A DNA stretch of 52,135 bases from Parvibaculum sp. (GTDB lineage Bacteria > Pseudomonadota > Alphaproteobacteria > Parvibaculales > Parvibaculaceae). Below are positions 26,152 through 33,771 of the stretch, piece after piece. A model generated the notes under the pieces. That model made no database searches and was not told the origin of the DNA. It worked only from the letters and a program-made list of their open reading frames with translations. The position numbers were made by a program, and so were the translations under genes. The stretch spans positions 1 through 52,135 of the forward strand of contig NZ_NYVD01000042.1 of NCBI RefSeq assembly GCF_002684405.1, read 5' to 3'. How positions within the stretch are numbered: position 1 is the first letter of the stretch; every line of letters begins with the position of its first letter.

Positions 26152-27258
26152 TCACGGCCGGTCCATGGTGAGCACGACTTTCACGCATTTGCCTGCGTGC
26201 TGATCGGCCACGGCCCGATTGATTTCTTCCAGCGGATAGGTCTTCACCAGGCGGTCCACCGGCAGGCGGCCCTGATTGTAGAGCGATATGAGCTCGGGAA
26301 TGAAGTCGTCCGGATCGCTGTCGCCCTCGATGATGCCCTTCACCGTATGGCCGAAGGTCACGGCGTTCATCAGATCGCCGGGAAGCGGCGTACCGGGCGG
26401 CGCGATGCCGACAATGCCGAAGGTGCCCTTGGGCGCCAGCGCCATCATCGTCGCATTCAGAAGATCGGGGATGCCGGTGGTGTCGAAAGCATAGTCCACG
26501 CCCATCGGCGCAATCGCACGAACGGCTTCGGCGAGGTCGGTCGCCTCGGCCGGGTCGAGCGCATGGGTCGCGCCGAGGTCCAGTGCAAGCTTGCGGCGCT
26601 CCTCATGCGGTTCCAGCACGATGATGGGATCGCAGCCCTGCACGACCGCGCCCATCACGGTGGAAAGCCCAACGGCACCGCCGCCCAGAATGAGAAGGGA
26701 GGAGCCCTTTTCGCAGGCAAGCGACCGCATGACGCCGCCCGCGCCCGTCTGGATCCCGCAGCCCAACGGCGCGGCGAGTTCGAAGGGCATGTCGTCGGTG
26801 AGCTTTACCAGATTGGTTTCATAGGCGAGGCAATGCGTGGCAAATGAGGACTGACCGAAGAAATTGCTGCCGATGTCCTCGCCGCCCTTGTGGAGCGCCT
26901 TCGTGCCGTCGGGCCGCATGCCCGCATAATTGAGAAGCGGCATGGAGTGGCAATAAGCCGGATCGTGACTGGCGCAACGCGGGCATTGTCCGCAGGAGCG
27001 GAAGGTGATCGCCACGCGATCGCCGGGCTTCACCTTGGTGACATCGCTGCCGGTCTTTTCGACCACGCCCGCGCCTTCGTGACCCAGCACATGCGGATGC
27101 GGAATGGTGCCCGTCGCCTTGAAGACGAGATCGGTGTGGCAGAGGCCGACCGCCGCAACACGCACCAGAACCTCATCGGCCCTCGGTTCGTCGAGGGTCA
27201 TTTCTTCGATGGAGAAATCGTCTTCAGCCGAGCGTGCTACCGCAGCGGTAACCTTCAT
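26152..27258 (-). CDS. zinc-dependent alcohol dehydrogenase, aryl/alkyl-alcohol type, 368 aa
   Basis: A medium-chain zinc alcohol dehydrogenase. Catalytic zinc ligands are Cys40 ('GLCHTD') and His60 with Glu61 ('GHEGAGVVE'), plus the later Cys of 'PLGCGIQTG'. The structural zinc loop has Cys89, Cys92, Cys95 and Cys103. The NAD-binding loop is 'ILGGGAVGLSTVMGA'. The family covers benzyl alcohol and long-chain alcohol dehydrogenases, so a role on the fatty alcohol released by the alkyl sulfatase is possible but inferred. The frame opens at 27282; GGGAGGACGAGG precedes the Met at 27258. It diverges from a TetR gene across two operator-like repeats. Confidence 0.92.
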   Translation of the reverse strand: MKVTAAVARSAEDDFSIEEMTLDEPRADEVLVRVAAVGLCHTDLVFKATGTIPHPHVLGHEGAGVVEKTGSDVTKVKPGDRVAITFRSCGQCPRCASHDPAYCHSMPLLNYAGMRPDGTKALHKGGEDIGSNFFGQSSFATHCLAYETNLVKLTDDMPFELAAPLGCGIQTGAGGVMRSLACEKGSSLLILGGGAVGLSTVMGAVVQGCDPIIVLEPHEERRKLALDLGATHALDPAEATDLAEAVRAIAPMGVDYAFDTTGIPDLLNATMMALAPKGTFGIVGIAPPGTPLPGDLMNAVTFGHTVKGIIEGDSDPDDFIPELISLYNQGRLPVDRLVKTYPLEEINRAVADQHAGKCVKVVLTMDRP

Positions 27259-27301
27259 CCTCGTCCTCCCTGACACCCTCATCCGTCTTGCGCGGATGCT
27301 C

Positions 27302-27337
27302 TTAAAGGCGTATTTAATTTCTTAAATGCGTATTTAA
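27302..27337. promoter_or_regulatory. tandem 16-bp operator-like repeats between ADH and TetR genes
   Basis: TTAAAGGCGTATTTAA (27302-27317) and TTAAATGCGTATTTAA (27322-27337) differ at one base, and the second has perfect TTAAAT/ATTTAA arms around GCGT. The centres are 20 bp apart, two helical turns. They lie in the divergent promoter region, 44 bp from the ADH start and 32 bp from the TetR start. Confidence 0.78.
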
Positions 27338-27368
27338 ATCCAAAAAAACGGAAACGCAAGGAGGGATC

Positions 27369-28022
27369 GTGGAGCCGCAGGCGAAAGCGAAAATCAAGGC
27401 GGCTCCGGCCCGGCCCGCGGCGCGCGACCAGCTTCTGGACGCGGCCAGCGCCCTGATGACCGAACGCGAGACCATCGATGTCCCGCTCGCCGAAATCGCG
27501 GCGCGGGCGGAAGTGAATGTGGCGCTTGTGAGCTATTATTTCGGCGGCAAGGAAGGGCTGCTGCTGGCGCTTGCCAAGCGGAATGCGACCGAGGCGCTCG
27601 CGGAACTCGACAGGCTGCTCGCCCTCGATATCGATCCAGTGGAGAAATTCCGGCGGCATCTGGCCGGCGTCATCTGGACCTTCTTCCGCTATCCCTATCT
27701 GAACCGGCTGCTGCATTCGCTGATGCGCGATGCCTCGACGGATGCGTCCAAGGAAATTGCGGAATTCTTCGCCGCACCGCTTGGACGCGCCGCGACCGGG
27801 CTCATCCGGCAGGCACAGGCCGCCGGGCTGATGCATGTGGAAGATCCGATGCTCTTCTATTTCGCGGCCCTAGGGGCCTGCGAGCAGATTTTCGTCAACC
27901 AGGCGAACCTGAAATATGTCTATGGTGTGGACGAGATCACCGACGATCTTCGTCGCCACTACACGAATGTCGTGCTCGACACTTTCATGAACGGTTGCCT
28001 GACGAAAAAAAACGACGCCTGA
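27369..28022 (+). CDS. TetR-family regulator, GTG start, 217 aa
   Basis: The N-terminal helix-turn-helix is at about 18-65: 'ARDQLLDAASALMTERETIDVPLAEIAARAEVNVALVSYYFGGKEGLL'. The C-terminal domain includes 'YPYLNRLLHSLMRDASTD' of the subgroup with a conserved TetR C-terminal domain. Translation starts at GTG, after AAGGAGGGATC. The divergent alcohol dehydrogenase gene and the tandem repeats between them indicate that this protein represses the alcohol dehydrogenase-thiolase genes and itself. The inducer could be an acyl-CoA or alcohol, which is inference. It ends convergently with the acyl-CoA dehydrogenase gene. Confidence 0.9.
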   Translation: MEPQAKAKIKAAPARPAARDQLLDAASALMTERETIDVPLAEIAARAEVNVALVSYYFGGKEGLLLALAKRNATEALAELDRLLALDIDPVEKFRRHLAGVIWTFFRYPYLNRLLHSLMRDASTDASKEIAEFFAAPLGRAATGLIRQAQAAGLMHVEDPMLFYFAALGACEQIFVNQANLKYVYGVDEITDDLRRHYTNVVLDTFMNGCLTKKNDA

Positions 28023-28052
28023 GACCTGTGTGGTCCAGAGCGCCGCTTTTCC

Positions 28053-29174
28053 TCAGAACAGAAGGTCTGCGAGCTTCGCCCTTTGATAGGGCCCGTCGCC
28101 GTGCAGATATTCGCACCACATGCCGCGGCGGCGATAAAGCTGCGCATCGCATTCATAGGTGAAGCCGAACCCGCCATGGAACTGAATGGCGCGGTCGGCG
28201 GCGAATGAAAGCGCGTCGGAGGATTCCGACTTCGCCATGCGCACCGCGATCTCGCCCTCGCCCTGCTGACCGAAGGTGCAGGCTGCGTTGTAGAGATGCG
28301 AACGCGCGGTCTCATAAGCGACCAGCGCATCGACTGTCGGATGCTTCAGCGACTGGTAGGAGCCGATCAGCTTGCCGAACTGCTTGCGGGTTTTCAGATA
28401 CTCCACCGTGTAGTCCACGCAGCTTGCCGCCGCGCCGCAGGCTTCCGCCGAGAGAAGCAGCGACGACGCCAGATCGATATGGGCGAGCGTCTCGCTCGTG
28501 CGTGACGTATCGAGAAGCGCGTCGGCTGGAACCTCCACACCGTCAAGCTCCAGACGGAAGGAGCGGCGCGTCTCATCTGCCACCACTTCGCGGCGCAGCG
28601 CGCCTTCCGGCAAAGCCGCCTTTTCGATAATGACGAGGGCGGGCTTACCGTCCTTCATCACCGAGGCGATAATCCATTCCGCACTGGCTGCATCGACCAC
28701 GAAAATCTTCGTGCCGGAGAGCTTCAGCTTGCCGCCCTCTTCCACCGCCTTTGCCTCGATATGGGTGAGATCCCAGTCGGCATGGGGTTCGGTCAGTGCA
28801 AGGGTTGCGGCCTTGCCGGCGCAAATCTCCGGCAGGATCCTCGATTTCTGCGCCTCCGTGCCGCCCGCCAACAGCGCCTGCGCGGCAAGCGTCGTCGGCA
28901 CGAAGGGGCCGCCCATCAGGCGGCGGCTCATCTGCTCCACCACCGGCACGACTTCGGCCATGGAGAGCCCGACGCCGCCGAACTCTTCGGGCACGGCAAT
29001 GCCGAGCCAGCCCAGCGCAATCATTTCCTGCCAGACGGCGGGATCGTAACCCAGCTCGTCCTCGATCAGCTTACGGACGGTCGGAACCGGCGACTTGTCG
29101 CGGCAGAAATTCTGCGCGACTTCGAGGAGTTCGGCCTGTTCTTCGCTGAATGTGAGCGTGACGTTTCTTTCCAT
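28053..29174 (-). CDS. acyl-CoA dehydrogenase, small-partner type, 373 aa
   Basis: An ACAD-family flavoprotein with 'LGWLGIAVPEEFGGVGLSMAEVVPVVEQM' (N-terminal helical domain), 'LALTEPHADWDLTHIEAKA' (beta domain) and 'RKQFGKLIGSYQSLKHP' plus 'AIQFHGGFGFTYECDAQLYRRR' (C-terminal helical domain). It lacks the 'GGTSQIQ' FAD/dimer segment found in its neighbour. This resembles one subunit of the heteromeric dehydrogenases known from mycobacterial steroid catabolism, where two unlike ACADs form one enzyme. It follows the other ACAD gene by 17 bp in one operon. Confidence 0.9.
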   Translation of the reverse strand: MERNVTLTFSEEQAELLEVAQNFCRDKSPVPTVRKLIEDELGYDPAVWQEMIALGWLGIAVPEEFGGVGLSMAEVVPVVEQMSRRLMGGPFVPTTLAAQALLAGGTEAQKSRILPEICAGKAATLALTEPHADWDLTHIEAKAVEEGGKLKLSGTKIFVVDAASAEWIIASVMKDGKPALVIIEKAALPEGALRREVVADETRRSFRLELDGVEVPADALLDTSRTSETLAHIDLASSLLLSAEACGAAASCVDYTVEYLKTRKQFGKLIGSYQSLKHPTVDALVAYETARSHLYNAACTFGQQGEGEIAVRMAKSESSDALSFAADRAIQFHGGFGFTYECDAQLYRRRGMWCEYLHGDGPYQRAKLADLLF

Positions 29175-29191
29175 TGTCGTTCCCTCGCTCC

Positions 29192-30400
29192 TCAGCTCTT
29201 CGGCAGGCCGAGCACATGCTCGCCAATGATGTTGTGCTGGATCTGGCTGGTGCCGCCGCCGATCGTGCCGGAGAAAGCATTGAGATAAGAGCGCTGCCAG
29301 ATCCCTTCGTCATAGGCTTCCGGCTCGCCGACATAATAGGCGCCGCGCGGCCCCTGCATGGCCATCGCAAGCTGGTTGATCTCGCGATAGAACTCCGTCG
29401 CGATCAGCTTGGACATCAGCGGCAGGGACATCGGCTTGTCCTGCACCAGCGGTGCGATACGCGAACGCTTGCCGTTGAGCTGAAGCCCGCGATAGGTCGC
29501 CAGCAGCTTCACCAGCTTGTCGCGAATGATCGGGTCCTCGCAGGCCGGGTGGCCATTGCGCAGGGCGCGCTTGGCCAGTTCCACCACTTCGCCGACATCC
29601 GGGTAGACGGTCACATAGCCGCCTGCCTGGCCGCCGCGCGCACCACGCTCATATTCCAGCGTGCGCATGGCAACCGCCCAGCCCTTGCCCTCGCCGCCAA
29701 TGAGCGAGGTTGCCGGAATGCGGGCATCGGTGAAGAAGGTCTGGGTAAAGCCGTATTCGCCGGTGAGCTTCTTGATCGGCACGGTTTCGACGCCCGGCAC
29801 CGTCATCGGTGCGAGGAAGAAGCTCAGACCGTCATATTTGCGCGGCGCATCGGGATCGGTGCGGGCGAGCAGGATCATATATTTCGCGTAATTGCCCTGC
29901 GTCGTCCAGATCTTCGAGCCGTTGACGACATAATCGTCGCCATCGCGCACGGCGCGGGTCTGGGCATTGCCGAGGTCGGACCCGTGGTCGGGTTCGGAAA
30001 AGCCCTGACACCAGATGTCTTCGGCGCTCAGGATACCCTTGATATAGGCCTTGCGCTGTTCTTCGGACCCCATGTCGAGGATGAGGGGACCTGCCCAGTT
30101 GATGCCGATGGCATTGAGCATGATGGGGCCACCCGCGCGATGCATTTCCTGCGTCGCGACATCCTGAAAGGCCTGCGCCAGTCCGCCGCCGCCATATTCC
30201 TTCGGCCAGGCAGCGCCGAGATAGCCCGCCTCGTAGCATTTGTGCTGCCAATCGCGCAGGAAGTCGAACTGTTCCTGCGTGCCCACTTCCATGAAGGTGA
30301 GCGGCAGCATGAAGTCCGGATCGGCGGGGACATTCTCGGCAAACCAGGCGCGCGCGCCGGCGCGAAATTCGTCCAGTTCCTTCTGACTCACATCGGACAT
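29192..30400 (-). CDS. acyl-CoA dehydrogenase, catalytic-partner type, 402 aa
   Basis: An ACAD-family enzyme introducing a 2,3 double bond into an acyl-CoA thioester. Signatures are 'GYLGAAWPKEYGGGGL', 'CQGFSEPDHGSDLGNAQTRA' (substrate/FAD loop), 'WTTQGNYAKYMILLART', the candidate catalytic Glu in 'TLEYERGARGG', and the C-terminal 'GTIGGGTSQIQHNIIGEHVLGLPK'. The long frame runs to 30625, but the first 75 codons are antisense-like in composition and overlap the GST gene, so the Met at 30400 (MSDVSQKE) is chosen despite a weak Shine-Dalgarno. It forms an operon with the next ACAD and the upstream GST gene (11 bp gap). Confidence 0.92.
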   Translation of the reverse strand: MSDVSQKELDEFRAGARAWFAENVPADPDFMLPLTFMEVGTQEQFDFLRDWQHKCYEAGYLGAAWPKEYGGGGLAQAFQDVATQEMHRAGGPIMLNAIGINWAGPLILDMGSEEQRKAYIKGILSAEDIWCQGFSEPDHGSDLGNAQTRAVRDGDDYVVNGSKIWTTQGNYAKYMILLARTDPDAPRKYDGLSFFLAPMTVPGVETVPIKKLTGEYGFTQTFFTDARIPATSLIGGEGKGWAVAMRTLEYERGARGGQAGGYVTVYPDVGEVVELAKRALRNGHPACEDPIIRDKLVKLLATYRGLQLNGKRSRIAPLVQDKPMSLPLMSKLIATEFYREINQLAMAMQGPRGAYYVGEPEAYDEGIWQRSYLNAFSGTIGGGTSQIQHNIIGEHVLGLPKS

Positions 30401-30411
30401 GTTCTCGTTCC

Positions 30412-31017
30412 CTACAATTCGATCGAACGCTGGAAAGCGGGCCGCGCGCTGAGGCGCTCGTAATAGGCTGCCGTGTTGGGCTTGAAACCGCCCTTGAAGC
30501 CCAGCGTGTCGGCCAGATAGAGCGAAAAGCCGACGCATATATCTGCGACGGTAAAGCGGTCCGCACACAGATAGTCGCGCCCGTCCAGCGCCGCCTCGAC
30601 GGTGCGCAGGCGCGCAAAGAACCACTGCGTGTAGTCTTCCGCCGCCTGTTTCAGGCGCCGCTCTTCCGGCTCGAGCTGGGTGTAGCGAAGCACGATGGTC
30701 TGGGGGAAGGTCAGCGTGGCGTCACTGCGATGGATCCAGTTGAGCCAGGCGCCATATTCCTTGTCGCCCGGCTTCAGCGCCAGATCGGTCGGTCCGTAGA
30801 CCTCCACCAGATACTGCGCGATGCCCGCCGATTCCGTCATCTCCGTCTCGCCATCCACGAAATAGGGCACGGTGCCGACGGGATTGATGCCGGTATAGCC
30901 TTCGCGCAGAAAGCGCGGCGGGAAGGGCATGGTCTCGAGTTCGTAGTCGAGTCCCATTTCCTCCAGCGTCCAGAGCGGGCGCAGCGAGCGCGCGCCCTTG
31001 CAATGATAGAGTTTCAT
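30412..31017 (-). CDS. glutathione S-transferase family protein, 201 aa
   Basis: Standard two-domain GST: thioredoxin-fold N domain with 'MKLYHCKGARSLRPLWTLEEMGL', cis-Pro 'GTVPYFVDGE' and the glutathione gamma-glutamyl motif 'MTESAGIAQYL', then an all-helical C domain with 'FTVADICVGF' (N-capping box of helix 6). The Ser in 'CKGARSLRP' is the likely activating residue. Length is normal. It precedes two acyl-CoA dehydrogenase genes in the same direction with an 11 bp gap, so it may act on a reactive intermediate of the same pathway; that is inference. Confidence 0.9.
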   Translation of the reverse strand: MKLYHCKGARSLRPLWTLEEMGLDYELETMPFPPRFLREGYTGINPVGTVPYFVDGETEMTESAGIAQYLVEVYGPTDLALKPGDKEYGAWLNWIHRSDATLTFPQTIVLRYTQLEPEERRLKQAAEDYTQWFFARLRTVEAALDGRDYLCADRFTVADICVGFSLYLADTLGFKGGFKPNTAAYYERLSARPAFQRSIEL

Positions 31018-31160
31018 TCCTCGCCTGCCTTTTTGGCCGGTTCATCCGGCTTTGTTGTAGGCGTTTTCCTAGCACCGCTGTCGGGGGATTTCACCGGCAA
31101 ATTAAAACGGCGCCGTATCAACGGCAATTGACGCAAGGGAAACAGGGCGCGGCGTGCACT

Positions 31161-31982
31161 CTAGTGAAGCTCGAAATCAACCGGAATACGCAAGGTCAGC
31201 GGCTTGGGCACCATGTTTTCCGGAAAGGCCGGAAAGGGGGAGGCATGCTCCACCATCCGATCGATCTCCTTGTCGAGCAGGCTGCTGCCGGTGGATTTTT
31301 CGAGCTTCGCGGAGAGCACAGCGCCTTCCGGCGAGATGACGAGGCGGAGCAGCCCCGCCCCCTGGATACCGCGCATCCTTGCCCGCAACGGATAGCGCTT
31401 CTCTCGCGCCAGCCGCCCGATAATGAGCGCCCGGTAATCGGCCCGCGCCCCGGGCGTTCCGCCGCCTGCGGTGGCGCCTGTCCCGGCCTTGCCCTGCGCC
31501 GCAAGACCCGGCTTTCCTCCGGCAGTGTCCTGGGATGTCTCTGCAACCCCATCGGGCCGCCCCTGCGTTTCGGCATTTTCCTGCGGCGGCGCAGGCTTCG
31601 TTTCCATCCGCTTTTGCGGTTCGGGCTTTGCCTTCCGCTTCGGCGTGGGCTTCGGCTGGCGGGTCGGCGCAGGTTCGGGCTTCGGCACGGATTTGGCGAC
31701 GGGCTCAGGTTTCGGCTCTGGTTTGGATTCCGGCTCTGGTTCCGACTTGGGTTCCGGAGGGGCTGTTTTTTCGACCGGCTCGGAGGTGGGTTCGGATGTG
31801 TTGCCTTTCGGCGCGCCGCCCGTGCCCGCCTGCCCGGCCAGGTCGATCATCAGACCGCCACTGCCCGGCGCCATCGCGCCCGTCGTTTGCGGCTCCCCGT
31901 GAAAAATCCAGTAGAAGCCCGCCAGATGCAGCAGGATGGCGGCAACAACAAAGGCCGCAATTTCGTTGCGCGTCAGCGTCAT
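31161..31982 (-). CDS. tonB: TonB energy-transducing protein, 273 aa
   Basis: TonB transmits the proton-motive force of the inner membrane to outer-membrane receptors. One N-terminal membrane anchor is at about 8-27 ('AAFVVAAILLHLAGFYWIF'). A long Pro/Glu/Lys-rich spacer follows at 60-125 (many 'PEPKPEP' repeats), and the C-terminal domain at about 180-273 has 'YPLRARMRGIQGAGLLRLVISPEGAVL' and 'PVDFELH'. The 'SVLxxx-H' membrane His is represented by His19. It is the last gene of an exbB-exbD-exbD-tonB operon, 8 bp after the second exbD. No TonB-dependent receptor is in the window. Confidence 0.92.
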   Translation of the reverse strand: MTLTRNEIAAFVVAAILLHLAGFYWIFHGEPQTTGAMAPGSGGLMIDLAGQAGTGGAPKGNTSEPTSEPVEKTAPPEPKSEPEPESKPEPKPEPVAKSVPKPEPAPTRQPKPTPKRKAKPEPQKRMETKPAPPQENAETQGRPDGVAETSQDTAGGKPGLAAQGKAGTGATAGGGTPGARADYRALIIGRLAREKRYPLRARMRGIQGAGLLRLVISPEGAVLSAKLEKSTGSSLLDKEIDRMVEHASPFPAFPENMVPKPLTLRIPVDFELH

Positions 31983-31990
31983 GCCCGGCC

Positions 31991-32377
31991 CTAATTCTTC
32001 ACCGTCACGAGAAAGGCGCGCTTCACGCCCGCCTCCCTCAGCCCGGCAAGAAGACGTCCGACGAGACGCGCCTCCACCTTGCCATCGGCGGCAACACGCA
32101 CTTCTGCAGGCGGCGGCGTGCCCAGCGCGTCGGCAAGCGTCGCCTCCGTCACATTCGCTCCATTAAAAGAGAGAGCGCCATCCGCGCTCACGAAAAGCTC
32201 CGCCTCGCGTTTTTCCGAAGCAAGGTCGCTGGAGGATTGCGGCGGCTCCAGCGGAAAGGGCGTGGGCGCGGCAAGTTCGCCCACCACCATGAAAAAGATG
32301 AGGAGCAGGAAGACGATATTGATGAGCGGTACGACGGATTCCGTCTCCGCCAGCCGTCTGCGGCGGGTGAGCTTCAT
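31991..32377 (-). CDS. exbD: ExbD/TolR-family protein (second copy), 128 aa
   Basis: The protein has a short basic cytoplasmic start, one transmembrane helix at about 15-35 ('VVPLINIVFLLLIFFMVVGEL') and a periplasmic domain. The essential membrane Asp of ExbD ('PLIDVIF') is replaced by Asn19 in 'PLINIVF', so by itself this copy probably cannot carry the proton. Its start overlaps the stop of the first exbD by 4 bp (ATGA). Confidence 0.88.
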   Translation of the reverse strand: MKLTRRRRLAETESVVPLINIVFLLLIFFMVVGELAAPTPFPLEPPQSSSDLASEKREAELFVSADGALSFNGANVTEATLADALGTPPPAEVRVAADGKVEARLVGRLLAGLREAGVKRAFLVTVKN

Positions 32378-32790
32378 CGCTTACCCTCTTCCGCCACCAG
32401 CGAAGCGGCGATGCCTGCCCCGCTTGCCATGTCGAGTACGCGAACAGCGCTTTCCAGCGTCACGCCCGCCGCCGGGTCCACGACGAGACGCGCATCCTTC
32501 GGCAGCGCCTTCAGGCGGGCGGCCAGCATATCGGCGCTCAACGCGTCCCCGTCCAGCAGCATACCGCCATCGCCAAGCAGGCTCACGCGATGCAGGTCGC
32601 CCGTCATCTGCTGCGGGGTGCCGCTATCGCTTGCAATGGAAATATCTATGTCCTGCCAGGCCGACAAGCGCGAGGCCAGCATGAAGAAGATCAGGAGAAT
32701 GAAGATGACGTCGATCAGCGGCGTCAGGCTGATCCGTGCGTGGCTGGCGTTATTCGGCCGCGCGAGGCGTCGCGAGGCTGCGAGACTCAT
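32374..32790 (-). CDS. exbD: ExbD biopolymer transport protein (first copy), 138 aa
   Basis: A single-pass inner-membrane protein of the TonB motor. The membrane helix contains 'LTPLIDVIFILLIFFML' with the proton-carrying Asp at residue 27, as in functional ExbD. A periplasmic domain of about 90 residues follows. The first 41 bp overlap the end of exbB, and the last 4 bp overlap the second exbD, so the three are translationally coupled. In the motor, ExbD dimers sit inside an ExbB pentamer. Confidence 0.92.
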   Translation of the reverse strand: MSLAASRRLARPNNASHARISLTPLIDVIFILLIFFMLASRLSAWQDIDISIASDSGTPQQMTGDLHRVSLLGDGGMLLDGDALSADMLAARLKALPKDARLVVDPAAGVTLESAVRVLDMASGAGIAASLVAEEGKR

Positions 32791-33523
32791 GCTCGTCTCC
32801 TTCCAGCAGATGCATGGCGGACCCGTTGTCGAAGAGACGCGAGAGGACGGTTTCCATATGGAAGGTCATGCGCTCGATGCGGCGGTCGAACCAGTTGACA
32901 AAAGCGGTCGCCGGAATGGCGAGCGACAGGCCCGCCGCCGTGGTCAGCAGCGCTTCCCAGATGCCGTTCGAGAGGATGTGCGGGTCGGCGCGGCCTTGTG
33001 CGGCGCCCAGCGCCTGGAACGCACCGATCATGCCCAGCACCGTGCCGAGCAGACCGAGCAGCGGGGCCAGCGCCGCAATCACTTCCAGCAGGCGCATATG
33101 GGACCGGTAAGGCTCGATCGTCTCTTCCGCCTCGCGCCAGGCGCGTTCCTGAGGGGCGCCGGAAATGGCAAAGGCCGCGACGCGCGCCACCGGATCCTTC
33201 AACCGGCCGAGGCGCTTGGCGGCCTCTTCGCGATTGGCGGCATCGCCCAGAATACGCTTGGTCTTGCGGGCGCCGCCCTCGCTCACATGACGGAACTGCC
33301 AGAGCTTGGCGAGAATGAACGCCGTCGCGATGACCGACATGACGATGATGATCATCAGCACCGGGCCGCCCGCGCCGACCAAGGCGCTCATTTCGGCGCC
33401 CGGGCCTGTTGCCTGTTCGGTCGTGGCGGAAAGCGCCGCCGATGGCATGTCACCCGTGACGGCCGTCCCGGCCTGCGGCGCGGCGCTTCCCGTCGCCGCG
33501 GCATCGCTCTGGGGTTCCATCAA
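32750..33523 (-). CDS. exbB: ExbB proton-channel protein (MotA/TolQ/ExbB family), 257 aa
   Basis: Three transmembrane segments are visible: about 57-78 ('LIIVMSVIATAFILAKLW'), then the conserved pair at about 140-165 ('LEVIAALAPLLGLLGTVLGMIGAF') and 185-210 ('GIWEALLTTAAGLSLAIPATAFVNWF'), the last two lining the proton path. An N-terminal Ala/Gly-rich periplasmic stretch of about 50 residues precedes the first helix. The start follows AAAGGAAGC. It heads the operon. A Fur-box-like site lies about 150 bp upstream, in line with iron control of TonB systems. Confidence 0.93.
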   Translation of the reverse strand: MMEPQSDAAATGSAAPQAGTAVTGDMPSAALSATTEQATGPGAEMSALVGAGGPVLMIIIVMSVIATAFILAKLWQFRHVSEGGARKTKRILGDAANREEAAKRLGRLKDPVARVAAFAISGAPQERAWREAEETIEPYRSHMRLLEVIAALAPLLGLLGTVLGMIGAFQALGAAQGRADPHILSNGIWEALLTTAAGLSLAIPATAFVNWFDRRIERMTFHMETVLSRLFDNGSAMHLLEGDEHESRSLATPRAAE

Positions 33524-33669
33524 GCTTCCTTTCGATCAACTCGGGCACAATATTGCGGGCCGGCCTCGGATCGACCGGCACCGGCCCATGATGCCGCCAC
33601 AATAGCCATTAATTCAAACAGGCCAATCCGCGCATGCTGCCACACCCGGCCCCGCTCCTATACCGTTAT

Positions 33670-33684
33670 TGATAGTCATTTGCA
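33670..33684. promoter_or_regulatory. Fur-box-like site upstream of exbB
   Basis: TGATAGT-C-ATTTGCA matches the 7-1-7 Fur consensus TGATAAT-N-ATTATCA at 11 of 14 positions, and the flanks ATT...AAT extend the symmetry. It lies 147 bp upstream of exbB and 88 bp upstream of the divergent TetR gene. Iron control of this operon is inferred. Confidence 0.6.
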
Positions 33685-33771
33685 ATATGAGGCCTCCGTA
33701 TGCCGTGCCGCCCCATTTCATGCCGCGCCCCTGTGGCTTCGCGCGGCGATGGCGTTAGTCTGATATCCGAT

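Noticed and set aside
31535-33763. 742-codon open frame opposite tonB/exbD/exbB
   Set aside because: Antisense to four genes with good motifs; no domain seen in it.
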